From Roseovarius sp. (GTDB lineage Bacteria > Pseudomonadota > Alphaproteobacteria > Rhodobacterales > Rhodobacteraceae), in the NCBI RefSeq assembly GCF_030373445.1, contig NZ_JAUCYU010000014.1:1-64000 (forward strand): a stretch of 64,000 nucleotides of DNA, given 5' to 3'. The translations under genes were made by a program, and so were the position numbers. Each line of letters opens with the position of its first letter. Position 1 is the stretch's first letter. The notes beneath the pieces were generated by a model. That model was not told the origin of the DNA and searched no databases. It worked only from the letters and a program-made list of their open reading frames with translations. Below are positions 16,172 to 24,716 of the stretch, one piece after another.

Positions 16172-16762
16172 TCAGGCGGCGTTGCGCAGTTCTGCGATCT
16201 GGTCGAGGGCCTTTGCCATGCCGGCCTCGGCGTCGGCACCGAGACGGTCGGCGGCGACCACGGTGACGTCGGTGATGCCCATGAAGCCGAGGATGAATTC
16301 CAGGTAGGGGGTGGCGTGGTCGATCTCGGAGCCCGCCCCGGTGCCGCCGGAGGCGAGTGCGACGATGACACGTTTGCCGGAGAGCAGGCCGACGGGGCCC
16401 TGCTCGGTATACTTGAAGGTCAGGCCGACGCGGGCGACGAGGTCGATCCAGGCCTTGAGGGCGGCGGGGATCGAGAAGTTGTAGACCGGCAGGCCGATGA
16501 CGATGGTGTCGGCCTGTTTCAGCTCGGCGACGAGCGCGTCGGACTGGCCGAGCACGGCCTGCTGGGCCGGGGTGCGGCTGTCGGCGGGGGTGAAGTTGGC
16601 GGCGACCCAGTCTTCGGTGACATGGGGCAGGGGCGTGTCGGCGACATCGCGGGTGATGACGCGGGCGTCGGGGTGATTGGCGACGATGCGCGCCGAGAGG
16701 TCGCGGCTGACGGAGCCGGTGTGGCGGGCGGAGGCGTCGATATGCAGGATGGTGTGGGTCAT
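16172..16762 (-). CDS. azoR: FMN-dependent NADH azoreductase
   Basis: A flavodoxin-fold quinone/azo reductase of 196 residues. It shows ILHIDASARHTGSVSRDL (FMN phosphate loop), GLPVYNFSIPAALKAWIDLVARVG near residue 91 and a GGTGAGSEIDHATPYLEFILGFMGI block near residue 138, all AzoR hallmarks. It probably detoxifies quinones by two-electron reduction. A LysR regulator is transcribed divergently from the same 200-bp gap. Confidence 0.93.
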   Translation of the reverse strand: MTHTILHIDASARHTGSVSRDLSARIVANHPDARVITRDVADTPLPHVTEDWVAANFTPADSRTPAQQAVLGQSDALVAELKQADTIVIGLPVYNFSIPAALKAWIDLVARVGLTFKYTEQGPVGLLSGKRVIVALASGGTGAGSEIDHATPYLEFILGFMGITDVTVVAADRLGADAEAGMAKALDQIAELRNAA

Positions 16763-16849
16763 GTGAGGAGGTCCTTGGAAGATCGGTTGCGATTGGCATC
16801 AAGATTGGCTTGTGCCGATGCGAACGCAACGATAGGAAAGTGACAGGCT

Positions 16850-16867
16850 ATGTTGATATTCGCACAT
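16850..16867. promoter_or_regulatory. Candidate LysR-type operator
   Basis: ATGT-N10-ACAT dyad lies in the divergent azoR/LysR gap, 95 bp before the LysR start. It is close to, but not exactly, the T-N11-A pattern of LysR boxes. Confidence 0.3.
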
Positions 16868-16962
16868 GAGTTGGCGGGCGGCCTGCACGGGCTGCGCCAA
16901 GAGCGGACATCGGATGGCCGGGAGCCGGGCCCCTATGGGCCGACAGAGCCGGAGGGTGAGCG

Positions 16963-17850
16963 ATGCCGATGGACAACTGGGATGAAATCCGGACGGCGTA
17001 CAACGTCGCCCGGATCGGGACGGTGAGCGGCGCGGCGGAGGTGCTGGGTGTGCACCACGCCACGGTGATCCGGCATATCGACGCGCTGGAGGAGCGGCTT
17101 GGCGTGAAGCTGTTCCAGCGGCACGCGCGGGGCTATACGCCCACGGAAGCCGGCGAGGACCTGTTGCGGGTGGCGCAGGCGACGGATGACCAGTTCAGCC
17201 AGCTGGCCGGCCGCATCAAGGGGCGCGGCAACGACGTGTCGGGCGAGCTGGTGGTGACCACGCTGGGCGGTCTGAGCCACCTGCTGGTGCCGGTGCTGGC
17301 GGATTTCCAGAAGGCGCATCCGGAGATCGTGGTGCGCTTCCTGACCGGCGAGCGGCTGTTCCGGCTGGAATACGGCGAGGCGCATGTGGCGGTGCGGGCG
17401 GGCAACCCGCCGGACCAGCCCGACAACGTGGTTCAGCCGTTCCACAAGCAGCGGATCACCCTCTTCGCCAGCGAGGGCTATGCCGCGGCGCACGGCCTGC
17501 CCGGCGATGTGAGCGATTATCACAAGCACCGGTTCGTCAGCGCCGACGACCCCAAGTCGCGCGCGCCCTTTGCCAAGTGGCTCCGCGAAACGGTGCCGGT
17601 GGAATGCATCACCTTCCGCAGCGGCGACGTGCATGCCCAGCGACGGGCGATCCGCGAGGGCGCCGGGATCGGCTTCATGTCGCGGCTTCAGGCCGAGGAG
17701 ATGGGCGGTCTGGTCGAGGTGACCGAGCCGCGCGAGGAATGGGCGGCGCCGCTGTGGCTGGTCACCCACATGGACCTGCACCGGACGACGAAGGTGCAGG
17801 CCTTCTTGGCCTTCCTGAAGGACCGAGCGAAGGCCTGGGAGGACCTATGA
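16963..17850 (+). CDS. LysR family transcriptional regulator
   Basis: A 295-residue regulator with the N-terminal HTH (WDEIRTAYNVARIGTVSGAAEVLGV, then HHATVIRHIDALEERLGVKLF) and a periplasmic-binding-protein-like effector domain from residue ~90. The start has a GGAGGGTGAG ribosome site. It is divergent from azoR and overlaps a downstream DMT exporter by 4 bp, so it may control quinone or drug reduction and export together. Confidence 0.93.
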   Translation: MPMDNWDEIRTAYNVARIGTVSGAAEVLGVHHATVIRHIDALEERLGVKLFQRHARGYTPTEAGEDLLRVAQATDDQFSQLAGRIKGRGNDVSGELVVTTLGGLSHLLVPVLADFQKAHPEIVVRFLTGERLFRLEYGEAHVAVRAGNPPDQPDNVVQPFHKQRITLFASEGYAAAHGLPGDVSDYHKHRFVSADDPKSRAPFAKWLRETVPVECITFRSGDVHAQRRAIREGAGIGFMSRLQAEEMGGLVEVTEPREEWAAPLWLVTHMDLHRTTKVQAFLAFLKDRAKAWEDL

Positions 17851-18734
17851 CCGAAGCGATGAAGGGGCATCTGGCGATGCTCTGCTTCTCGGCGCTGGTC
17901 GCCGGGTCGTTCGCGCTGGGCTCGATGGCGGCGAACCACGTGGAGCCGGTGGTGCTCAACGCGGTGCGGTTCATGGCGGCGTCGGTGATCCTGGGGGTGG
18001 CAGCGCACGTGGTGGCGGGCATTCCGCGCAAGGCCTTCTCGGCGCCGTGGCGGTACCTGCTGCTGGGCGGGTCGATGGGCTTGTACTTCGTGCTGATGTT
18101 CGAGGGGCTGAAGACCGCCGAGCCGGTCTCGGCCGCCGCGGTGTTCACGCTGACGCCGATCCTGTCGGGGGTGTTCGGCTACCTGCTGCTGCGGCAGGTG
18201 ACGACGGCACGGATGGCGCTGGCGCTGGCCGTGGGGGCGGTGGGCGCGCTTTGGGTGATCTTCGACGCGAGCTGGCAGGACGTGGCGGCCTTCGAGGTGG
18301 GGCGCGGCGAGATCGTCTATTTCTGGGGCTGCGTGGCGCATGCGGTCTATACGCCGATGGTGCGGCTGCTGAACCGCGGGGAGAAGCCGGTGGTGTTTTC
18401 CTTCGGGGCGATGGTGGGCGCGACGGTGCTGGTGACGGCGGCCGGGTGGCAGAAGCTGATGGCGACCGAGTGGGCGACGCTGCCGCCGATCGTCTGGGTG
18501 ACGATCGCCTATACGGCGGTGATGGCGACGGCGGTGACCTTCGTGCTGCTGCAGTTCGCCAGCCTGAGGCTGCCGAGTGCGAAGGTGATGGCCTATACGT
18601 ACCTGACCCCCACCTGGGTGGCCTGCTGGCAGGCGGCGCTGGGCAAGGGGTTGCCGCCGGGGATGGTGCTGCTGGGGGTCGGCATGACGGTGCTGGCGCT
18701 GGTGCTTCTGCTGAAGGACGAGCACCCGGGCTGA
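17847..18734 (+). CDS. DMT superfamily (EamA) permease
   Basis: A 295-residue, ten-helix inner-membrane transporter. It starts MTEAMKGHLAMLCFSALVAG, with the first EamA repeat ending near FGYLLLRQVTTARMA and the second near MAYTYLTPTWVACWQAALGKG. Start 17847 overlaps the LysR stop by 4 bp. Substrate unknown; co-transcription with the regulator suggests an exported toxic compound. Confidence 0.88.
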   Translation: MTEAMKGHLAMLCFSALVAGSFALGSMAANHVEPVVLNAVRFMAASVILGVAAHVVAGIPRKAFSAPWRYLLLGGSMGLYFVLMFEGLKTAEPVSAAAVFTLTPILSGVFGYLLLRQVTTARMALALAVGAVGALWVIFDASWQDVAAFEVGRGEIVYFWGCVAHAVYTPMVRLLNRGEKPVVFSFGAMVGATVLVTAAGWQKLMATEWATLPPIVWVTIAYTAVMATAVTFVLLQFASLRLPSAKVMAYTYLTPTWVACWQAALGKGLPPGMVLLGVGMTVLALVLLLKDEHPG

Positions 18735-18743
18735 GGCGGGGGG

Positions 18744-18787
18744 AATTTTCCGGTGCGGAAAATTGGCCGGAAAACGGGGTTTTCCGG
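18744..18787. terminator. Two tandem AT-rich hairpins between convergent genes
   Basis: Hairpin 1 (18744-18764): AATTTTCCG, loop GTG, CGGAAAATT. Hairpin 2 (18767-18787): CCGGAAAAC, loop GGG, GTTTTCCGG. Both stems are perfect 9-bp. They lie at a convergent junction and match the design of the pairs at 3646 and 35207. Bidirectional termination is likely. Confidence 0.65.
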
Positions 18788-18788
18788 T

Positions 18789-18824
18789 GCCTCCGGCGGG
18801 GATATTTCCAGCCAGAAGAAGCCG
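18789..18824 (+). repeat. GGGATATTT...AAGAAGCC interspersed repeat, copy 1
   Basis: A GCCTCCGGC lead is followed by GGGATATTT, an 8-nt variable spacer and AAGAAGCC. The 25-nt core (18798-18822) differs by one base from the left arm at 40323-40347. The same unit also occurs inverted at 40362-40396. Confidence 0.7.
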
Positions 18825-18856
18825 GGGCCGGGGAGCCCCCGCGACGTGGCGCGAGG

Positions 18857-19855
18857 CTAGAGGAAGCCGGCGCTGTCGAGTTCCTCCTCGACCACGGCGA
18901 AGTCGATCGGTGTGGCGGCCTCGCTGGGGTGGGGGGTGTCGTCGGTTTTCGGCAGGACCGGGCGGATCAGGCTGACCTCGGACTGGGCGAAGGCCTCGAT
19001 CTGGGCGGTGAAGGCGTCGAAGACCTTGGGCCGGTGGCGGCGCTGGATGAGGCCGACGCGGGCGCCCGGCTGCATCGAGAAGGGGGCGAGGTGGAAGGCC
19101 GAGCCGTCACCGCCGACCAGCACGCGCGCGGCCATGTAGCGGGCGAGCTGTTCCTCGATCGTGTGGTCCTGGGGATGGAAGATGTCGTAGCCGGCGCGGC
19201 GCATCAGGTCCTCGATCTTCTGCTCGTCATGAACCTGCTTTTCCTCCTGCTTGAGGGCGGAGCGGGAGATGTAGAGCTTTTCGGGCCCGTCGGGCTTGAT
19301 GTGGCGGGCGATGCGGGCGCGGATTTCGCGGCGGTAGATCCCGGTGCCCGCGACCCAGCCCAGCGGCCCGAAGCCGGGCGAGGGCAGGAGAAGGGTTTCG
19401 TAGCGGCTGGGATACTTGGCGAGGTGGACCGGCAGGCCCTCGGTCAGCATCGACAGGAAGCTGCCGTAGCGGCGGTCGAGCGCGACGGAGAAATCCATGC
19501 CGTCCTTGGGGATGATGACGATGCCGTCGAGCTCGTCCCGGTAGGGGCCGAGGGCCCAGAGGCGGATCAGGGTCTCAACGACGAAATGACCGAAATGATG
19601 CCGCCCGATGCCGACGAAGAGCCAGCGGCCGGGGACGATCTCGGCGAAGGGCGTCTCGTCGAGCTGGGGGATGCCGGAGAGGCGGGCGCCGGACAGGAGC
19701 GTGCGCGACATCTGGCGGAAGCTGCCATCCGCGCGGAAGACGCCGCAGGCGCTGTCGGGGCCGGGCGCCATCGGCATGACGAGAGGCAGTTGCAGCCGCT
19801 CGACGATGGCCGGCGGCAGGCGGTCGGGCGAGAGGGGGACGTGGTTATCGGTCAT
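18857..19855 (-). CDS. Glycosyltransferase family 61 (DUF563) protein
   Basis: A 332-residue protein with GIGRHHFGHFVVETLIRLWAL near residue 80, YISRSALKQEEKQVHDEQKIEDLM near residue 199 and a C-terminal VLVGGDGSAFHLAPF near residue 250, typical of GT61/DUF563 sugar transferases that build surface polysaccharides. The frame is open far upstream; start 19855 follows from the overlap with the ArsR gene (11 bp). No other capsule gene is next to it. Confidence 0.8.
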   Translation of the reverse strand: MTDNHVPLSPDRLPPAIVERLQLPLVMPMAPGPDSACGVFRADGSFRQMSRTLLSGARLSGIPQLDETPFAEIVPGRWLFVGIGRHHFGHFVVETLIRLWALGPYRDELDGIVIIPKDGMDFSVALDRRYGSFLSMLTEGLPVHLAKYPSRYETLLLPSPGFGPLGWVAGTGIYRREIRARIARHIKPDGPEKLYISRSALKQEEKQVHDEQKIEDLMRRAGYDIFHPQDHTIEEQLARYMAARVLVGGDGSAFHLAPFSMQPGARVGLIQRRHRPKVFDAFTAQIEAFAQSEVSLIRPVLPKTDDTPHPSEAATPIDFAVVEEELDSAGFL

Positions 19856-20174
19856 CGGCAAGCTCGGAGGCGAGGAAGCGTTCGAAGGCGTCGAGGTTGA
19901 CCGCCTCGAACTGGCCGAAGCTCTGCATCCAGATCGAGGCGTCGCGCAGGGCGTCGGGTTCGAGCTTGCACCATTTGACCCGGCCGCGCTGTTCCTGGGT
20001 GATGAGGCCCGCGCGGCTGAGGATGCCGAGATGCTTGGAGATGGCCGCGAGCGACATGTCGAAGGGCTCGGCCACGTCGGTGACGGCCATGTCATCCTCG
20101 AGCAGCATGGTGAGGATGGCGCGGCGCGTGGGGTCGGCAAGGGCCGAGAAGGCGGCATCGAGCGGGTGAGACAT
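19845..20174 (-). CDS. ArsR family transcriptional regulator
   Basis: A 109-residue wHTH regulator: FSALADPTRRAILTMLLEDDMAVTDV, then SLAAISKHLGILSRAGLI as recognition helix and a wing around RGRVKWCKLEPDAL. It lacks the CxC metal site of ArsR/SmtB sensors, so it belongs to the metal-independent group, often tied to an SRPBCC or toxin-like partner. Here its partner is a glycosyltransferase gene that it overlaps by 11 bp. Confidence 0.9.
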   Translation of the reverse strand: MSHPLDAAFSALADPTRRAILTMLLEDDMAVTDVAEPFDMSLAAISKHLGILSRAGLITQEQRGRVKWCKLEPDALRDASIWMQSFGQFEAVNLDAFERFLASELADDR

Positions 20175-20389
20175 GGCACCTGTTAAGCCTGCTCGGGCGC
20201 GTGCCGTCAACGGGGATGATGCGGGCGGGGGCGCTGCGGGAGGCAATCTCAACCGAATGGTTGAATATGCGGAATCCGGGGTTTCAGGCACGGCAGGGGA
20301 CGAGGCGGGTGGTGGAGGCGATTGGCTGGGATCGGATATGTATTGGAAAACAATGATTTGCGGGACATTTTCTGCGGTGCCGCGCGTGC

Positions 20390-20418
20390 TTGACTCGGGA
20401 CCCGCCCGCGCATAGCAA
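20390..20418 (+). promoter_or_regulatory. Candidate sigma-70-type promoter of the atp F0 operon
   Basis: TTGACT, a 17-nt spacer, then TAGCAA, ending 27 bp before the GTG start of atpI. The rest of the gap 20175-20445 shows no other clear signal. Confidence 0.45.
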
Positions 20419-20445
20419 AGGCGCAACCGTTCCGGAGGGGCAAGG

Positions 20446-20787
20446 GTGACCGATCCAGATGACAGCGAGCGCATGGCGCAGCTCGAGGCGAGGATCAACA
20501 AGCTGAAAGGCAAGGACACCCCGAAGCCTCACCAGGAAGAGCACTACAGCCAGGCGCATCTTGCTTGGCGGATGGTGATCGAACTCGTGGCCGGTCTGGC
20601 GATCGGTTTCGGCATGGGGTTCGGGCTGGACAGCCTTTTCGGCACGCTTCCGGTCTTCCTCGTGATTTTTACATTGCTGGGCTTCGTTGCCGGCATCAAG
20701 ACGATGATGCGGAGCGCCAAGGAAATCCAGCAGGCGGACGACGCGCCCGACGGGGCGGAAGACAAGAGGGTGAAAGATGGCGACTGA
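20446..20787 (+). CDS. atpI: ATP synthase protein I
   Basis: A 113-residue F0 assembly factor (c-ring/Mg2+ related). After an acidic and charged N-terminus with RINKLKGKDTPKP, two helices span about 45-90 (VIELVAGLAIGFGMGFGLDSLF and a second helix). Starts with GTG, preceded by GGAGGGGCAAG. It overlaps atpB by 11 bp and heads the F0 operon. Confidence 0.92.
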   Translation: MTDPDDSERMAQLEARINKLKGKDTPKPHQEEHYSQAHLAWRMVIELVAGLAIGFGMGFGLDSLFGTLPVFLVIFTLLGFVAGIKTMMRSAKEIQQADDAPDGAEDKRVKDGD

Positions 20788-21571
20788 AGCAGCGAACGGT
20801 GCCGAACACGCAGAAGAGGGCGGGCTGGTTTTCCACCCGATGGACCAGTTCATCGTCAAGCCGCTGTTCGGCGACGGGCCGGTGGGCATGTTCACCATCA
20901 CCAACGTGACGCTGTGGATGGCGCTGACGATCCTGTGCATCTTCGCGCTGCTGGTGCTGGGAAGCTCGAGCCGGTCGCTGGTGCCCGGGCGCATCCAGTC
21001 GATTGCCGAGCTGGCCTATGGCTTCATTCGCAAGATGGTCGAGGACGTGGCGGGCAAGGACGCGCTGCCGTATTTCCCCTATATCATGACCCTGTTCATG
21101 TTCATCGTCTTCTCGAACTTCCTGGGCCTGCTGCCGGGGTCGTTCACCACCACCAGCCATATCGGCGTGACGGCGGTGCTGGCGATGGCGGTGTTCCTGA
21201 CGGTCACCATCCTGGGCTTCGTCAAGCACGGTGCCGGCTTCCTCAGCCTGTTCTGGATCAGCGCCGCGCCGCTGCCGCTGCGGCCGATCCTGGCGCTGAT
21301 CGAGGTGATTTCCTACTTCGTGCGCCCGGTCAGCCACTCGATCCGGCTTGCCGGCAACATGATGGCCGGCCACGCCGTGATCAAGGTGTTCGCGGCCTTC
21401 GCGCCGATGATCCTGATTTCCGCGGGGATCGGCCTTGTCGTGACCCCGCTGTCGATCGTGGCGATCACCGCGATCTACGCGCTCGAAATGCTCGTGGCCT
21501 TCATCCAGGCCTACGTGTTCACGATCCTGACCTGCGTGTACCTGAAGGATGCGCTGCATCCCCACCACTAG
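20777..21571 (+). CDS. atpB: ATP synthase F0 subunit a
   Basis: A 264-residue proton-channel subunit. The essential Arg sits in RPVSHSIRLAGNMMAGH near residue 199, and FSNFLGLLPGSFTTTSH near residue 112 is the usual membrane loop. Its start overlaps atpI, showing coupled translation. Confidence 0.97.
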   Translation: MATEAANGAEHAEEGGLVFHPMDQFIVKPLFGDGPVGMFTITNVTLWMALTILCIFALLVLGSSSRSLVPGRIQSIAELAYGFIRKMVEDVAGKDALPYFPYIMTLFMFIVFSNFLGLLPGSFTTTSHIGVTAVLAMAVFLTVTILGFVKHGAGFLSLFWISAAPLPLRPILALIEVISYFVRPVSHSIRLAGNMMAGHAVIKVFAAFAPMILISAGIGLVVTPLSIVAITAIYALEMLVAFIQAYVFTILTCVYLKDALHPHH

Positions 21572-21617
21572 GGATCGAACAACCTTTTTTGCCAATTCCA
21601 ACGTAAGGAGACATGAA

Positions 21618-21854
21618 ATGGAAGGCGACGTCGTACAAATGGGTGCTTACATCGGTGCCGGTCTTGCCTGTACGGGCATGGGCGGTGCAGCTGTCGGTGT
21701 GGGCCACGTTGTGGGTAACTTCCTGTCGGGCGCCCTGCGCAACCCGTCGGCGGCCGGTGGCCAGACCGCAACCATGTTCATCGGTATCGCGTTCTCGGAA
21801 GCCCTGGGGATCTTCTCGTTCCTCGTCGCGCTTCTGCTGATGTTTGCCGTCTAA
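21618..21854 (+). CDS. atpE: ATP synthase F0 subunit c
   Basis: A 78-residue two-helix proteolipid. The proton-binding Glu61 lies in GIAFSEALGIF of the second helix; the polar loop is GALRNPSA. The start (MEGDVVQMGAY) has an AAGGAG site; the frame is open upstream but out of family length. The 88-bp gap after it is wider than elsewhere in the operon and could hold an RNA-stability hairpin, as often seen for the highly made c subunit. Confidence 0.97.
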   Translation: MEGDVVQMGAYIGAGLACTGMGGAAVGVGHVVGNFLSGALRNPSAAGGQTATMFIGIAFSEALGIFSFLVALLLMFAV

Positions 21855-21942
21855 ACCCTGCGGAACCTGATCCTTACGGCCGGGTGGCGGCGCGACACGC
21901 GCAGCCGCCCGGTGTATTCGGAAAGTTCCCAAGGAGGACGTC

Positions 21943-22488
21943 ATGGCAAGCGAAACGCATGAAACTGTAAGTGCCTGCGTCGACAATACCGGCGGCGCGG
22001 TCGGCATGCCGCAGTTGTGCCCCGACTGGATGGGCAACCAGATCTTCTGGCTGGTCGTCACGCTGATCGTGATCTTCTTCATCCTGTCGCGCCTCGCACT
22101 GCCGCGCATCGCCGCGGTTCTGGCCGAGCGTCAGGGGACCATCACCAACGATCTGGCCGCGGCCGAGGACCTCAAGGCGAAAGCCTCCGAGGCCGAGGAA
22201 GCGTATAACAAGGCGCTGGCCGATGCGCGGGCGGAAGCCCAGAACATCATCGCCGCCACCAAGGCCGACATCAAGGCCGAGCTGGACGAGGCCACGGCCA
22301 AGGCCGACGCCGAGATTGCCGCCAAGGCGGCCGAGGGCGAAAAGAAAATCAGCGAGATCCGCGCCTCCGCGATGGAGAGCGTCAAGGACGTGGCTGAAGC
22401 GACGGCGAAGGAGCTTGTCGCGGTGCTTGGCATCAAGGCCGACGACAAGACGATTTCCAACGCGGTGCAAACGCGGGTCAAGGGGTAA
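21943..22488 (+). CDS. atpX: ATP synthase F0 subunit b'
   Basis: A 181-residue stator subunit. It has a short N-terminal segment, one membrane helix (IFWLVVTLIVIFFILSRLA, about 33-52), then a long Ala/Glu/Lys coiled coil. This b' form marks photosynthetic bacteria and alphaproteobacteria, which have two different b-type subunits. An AAGGAGG site precedes it. Confidence 0.93.
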   Translation: MASETHETVSACVDNTGGAVGMPQLCPDWMGNQIFWLVVTLIVIFFILSRLALPRIAAVLAERQGTITNDLAAAEDLKAKASEAEEAYNKALADARAEAQNIIAATKADIKAELDEATAKADAEIAAKAAEGEKKISEIRASAMESVKDVAEATAKELVAVLGIKADDKTISNAVQTRVKG

Positions 22489-22493
22489 GCGAG

Positions 22494-23054
22494 ATGAAAA
22501 AGCTGATCGCAACATTCGCCGCGCTGACCGCCGGCAGCCCCGCACTGGCCGCGACGGGCCCGTTCTTCTCGCTGTCGAACACCAATTTCGTGGTGCTGAT
22601 CTCGTTCCTGCTGTTCATCGCCATCCTTCTCTATCTCAAGGTGCCCGGCCTTGTGGGCAAGCAGCTTGACAAGCGGGCCGAGGGCATCAAGTCGGAGCTG
22701 GACGAGGCGCGCGCCATCCGCGAGGAGGCGCAGACGCTGCTGGCCAGCTACGAGCGCAAGCAGAAAGAGGTGCAGGGCCAGGCCGACCGCATCGTCGCCC
22801 ATGCCAAGCAGGAGGCCTCCGAGGCCGCCGAGAAGGCCAAGGCCGACCTGAAAGTGTCGATCGAGCGCCGGATCCGGGCCGCCGAAGACCAGATCGCCTC
22901 GGCCGAGGCGAGCGCGGTCAAGGAGGTGCGCGACCGTGCCGTGACCGTGGCGGTTGCCGTGGCCAAGGAAGTGGTGGCGAAGGAAATCACCGCGACGCAG
23001 GCCAACAAGCTGATCGACGAGTCGATCGCCGACGTGGAGGCCAAGCTGCACTGA
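22494..23054 (+). CDS. atpF: ATP synthase F0 subunit b
   Basis: A 186-residue stator subunit: a cleavable-looking N-terminus, one membrane helix (about 26-50; FVVLISFLLFIAILLYLKVPG), then a charged coiled coil ending NKLIDESIADVEAKLH. It begins 5 bp after b'. The operon ends here; F1 genes are not in this window. Confidence 0.95.
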   Translation: MKKLIATFAALTAGSPALAATGPFFSLSNTNFVVLISFLLFIAILLYLKVPGLVGKQLDKRAEGIKSELDEARAIREEAQTLLASYERKQKEVQGQADRIVAHAKQEASEAAEKAKADLKVSIERRIRAAEDQIASAEASAVKEVRDRAVTVAVAVAKEVVAKEITATQANKLIDESIADVEAKLH

Positions 23055-23079
23055 GCGGCGCCTTTCGGACGATTTGCAG

Positions 23080-23112
23080 ACGGGCCGCCACGTGCGGCCC
23101 GTTGTTTTTTTG
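23080..23112 (+). terminator. Rho-independent terminator of the F0 operon
   Basis: ACGGGCCGC, loop CACGT, GCGGCCCGT, then TGTTTTTTT, 25 bp past the atpF stop. A perfect 9-bp stem with a T-run. Confidence 0.92.
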
Positions 23113-23239
23113 GGCTGGCCTAGCGGATCAGCCGGGATCGGTTCACCCAAAATTAGGTATTTGGGCCAATGCTGCGGGAACCACCGGCGGTGCGGAAGGC
23201 CCGTGCCGTCAATCGTTCTACTTGGTAAAGGTGCTTGCA

Positions 23240-23761
23240 ATGGTTTTGGATCAAACCACGGGGGATGTCGGATCCCTTGATATCGAGCTTGCCCGACCGG
23301 ACTTTTTCGCGGACATCGCCACGACGCTGGCCGGAGAGCTGGAAGACACGATCGGCCTGGTCGAGGCGTCGTCTTTCGTCGGGCAGGTCGGGGACGAGCT
23401 GGGTGCATCGATCAGCCGGCGATACGCGGAAGCGATGGGCGGGCTTCCGGAGGAGCCAGGGGCGCTGGCCGCGATCCTCTCGGACCTCAAGAGCCGGATC
23501 GGCGGCGATTTCTCGGTCGAATCGGTAAGCGGGACCGAGATCGTGCTGATCAACAGCGCCTGTCCCTTCGCCGACCGGGTGAAGGGGCGGCCGTCGCTCT
23601 GCATGATGACGACGAACGTGTTCGGGCGCATCGTGTCGGATGCGCGGGGCTATGCGCGGGTGAATATCGAGAAGGCGATCGCGACCGGCCACCCGGGTTG
23701 CCGCGTTCGGGTGAGCCTGCAGGACGATGACGCGGGAGACGGGTTTGAGTTCTTCAGATGA
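23240..23761 (+). CDS. MetOD1-like (methanogen output domain) protein
   Basis: A 173-residue protein. The C-terminal half looks like methanogen output domain 1: NSACPFADRV with Cys108, SLCMMTTNVFG with Cys121 and GHPGCRVRVSL with Cys154, three spaced Cys that could hold a ligand or metal. The N-terminal ~80 residues are a helical region. It overlaps the following diguanylate cyclase by 35 bp, so it probably feeds a signal to it. A GTG start at 23231 is also possible. The family call is from memory, so moderate. Confidence 0.65.
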   Translation: MVLDQTTGDVGSLDIELARPDFFADIATTLAGELEDTIGLVEASSFVGQVGDELGASISRRYAEAMGGLPEEPGALAAILSDLKSRIGGDFSVESVSGTEIVLINSACPFADRVKGRPSLCMMTTNVFGRIVSDARGYARVNIEKAIATGHPGCRVRVSLQDDDAGDGFEFFR

Positions 23762-24716
23762 GTGCGATCCGACCCTTGCCGGGATCAGCACCGTCGTCAC
23801 TGCCCTGAAACAGCCGGCGATGGTGATCGACCCGACGGGTCATGTTCACTGTGCCAATGCCGGCGCGCAGGCCCTGATCGGCGGGCCGGGCGGTCGGCCG
23901 CTTCAGGAGGTTCTGCTCTCCCCCGAGGCGGAGCTTTGCCGCAGGCTCTCGCGGCTGACGCGGACGAGTGCGCCGGCCTACCTGCGGCTCGAGTTTTCCG
24001 GCGGAACGCCGACGATCTTCCAGGGGTCGATGCTTCGGGGGCAGGATGGCCGCGGCAACGGGCTGATCCTGCTGGTGGCGGACAATGCCAGCGCGCTGAT
24101 CGGAAAGTTCATCAACCTGAAAACGGCGTCGCGGAAGTTCCGCCAGCAGATCGATCACAGCCAGCGGCGGCAGCGCGCGCTGCGGCAGGAGGCGGCGCAG
24201 CTTAAGCGGCTGAGCGAGACCGATCCGCTGACCGGCCTCTTGAACGTGCGGGCGTTCGAGGAGAAGGTGCGCCACGCGCTGGCCGACCGGCCGGGGCGGC
24301 ACGGGGCGCTGATCTTTCTCGACCTCAACGAGTTCAAGCATGTGAACGACGTGCATGGGCACGAGGCGGGGGACAAGGTGCTCAAGCACGTGGCACAGGC
24401 GCTGACATTCCCGCCGCATAGCTGGGTGGCGACGGGGCGCATTGGCGGCGACGAGTTCGCGCTGTGGATGCCCGGCACGGAAGCCGAGGCGGTGCCGGAG
24501 CTGCTGGCGAGCCTGCAGGCGCGGGTATCGGTGCCCTACGCGCTCATCGGGCGGGCGGGGCGGCTGACGGAAATCTGCATGACCGCCGCCGCCGGCGCGG
24601 CCAGCTGCCCGGAAGACGCGACCGGCTATGGCGAGCTGAAGCGGATTGCCGACAGCCGGATGTATGGCAACAAGGCCGACAACCGGCAGAACCCGAGACC
24701 CCAGGCCGCCAAATGA
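23727..24716 (+). CDS. PAS-like/GGDEF diguanylate cyclase
   Basis: Makes cyclic di-GMP from two GTP. In 329 residues, an N-terminal PAS-like sensor (QPAMVIDPTGHVHCANAGAQAL, about 29-50) leads through a helical linker to the GGDEF domain: SETDPLTGLLNVRAFEEKV, FLDLNEFKHVNDVHGHEAGD and the intact active site GRIGGDEFALW (GGDEF at 240-244). The RxxD inhibitory site is absent. It has no membrane segment. A TTG start at 23745 with a GGGAGA site would shorten the 35-bp overlap with the previous gene. Confidence 0.9.
   Translation: MTRETGLSSSDECDPTLAGISTVVTALKQPAMVIDPTGHVHCANAGAQALIGGPGGRPLQEVLLSPEAELCRRLSRLTRTSAPAYLRLEFSGGTPTIFQGSMLRGQDGRGNGLILLVADNASALIGKFINLKTASRKFRQQIDHSQRRQRALRQEAAQLKRLSETDPLTGLLNVRAFEEKVRHALADRPGRHGALIFLDLNEFKHVNDVHGHEAGDKVLKHVAQALTFPPHSWVATGRIGGDEFALWMPGTEAEAVPELLASLQARVSVPYALIGRAGRLTEICMTAAAGAASCPEDATGYGELKRIADSRMYGNKADNRQNPRPQAAK

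Noticed and set aside
20175..20445. tRNA gene in the gap upstream of atpI
   Set aside because: No cloverleaf or TTCRANY loop was found there or in the other long gaps.
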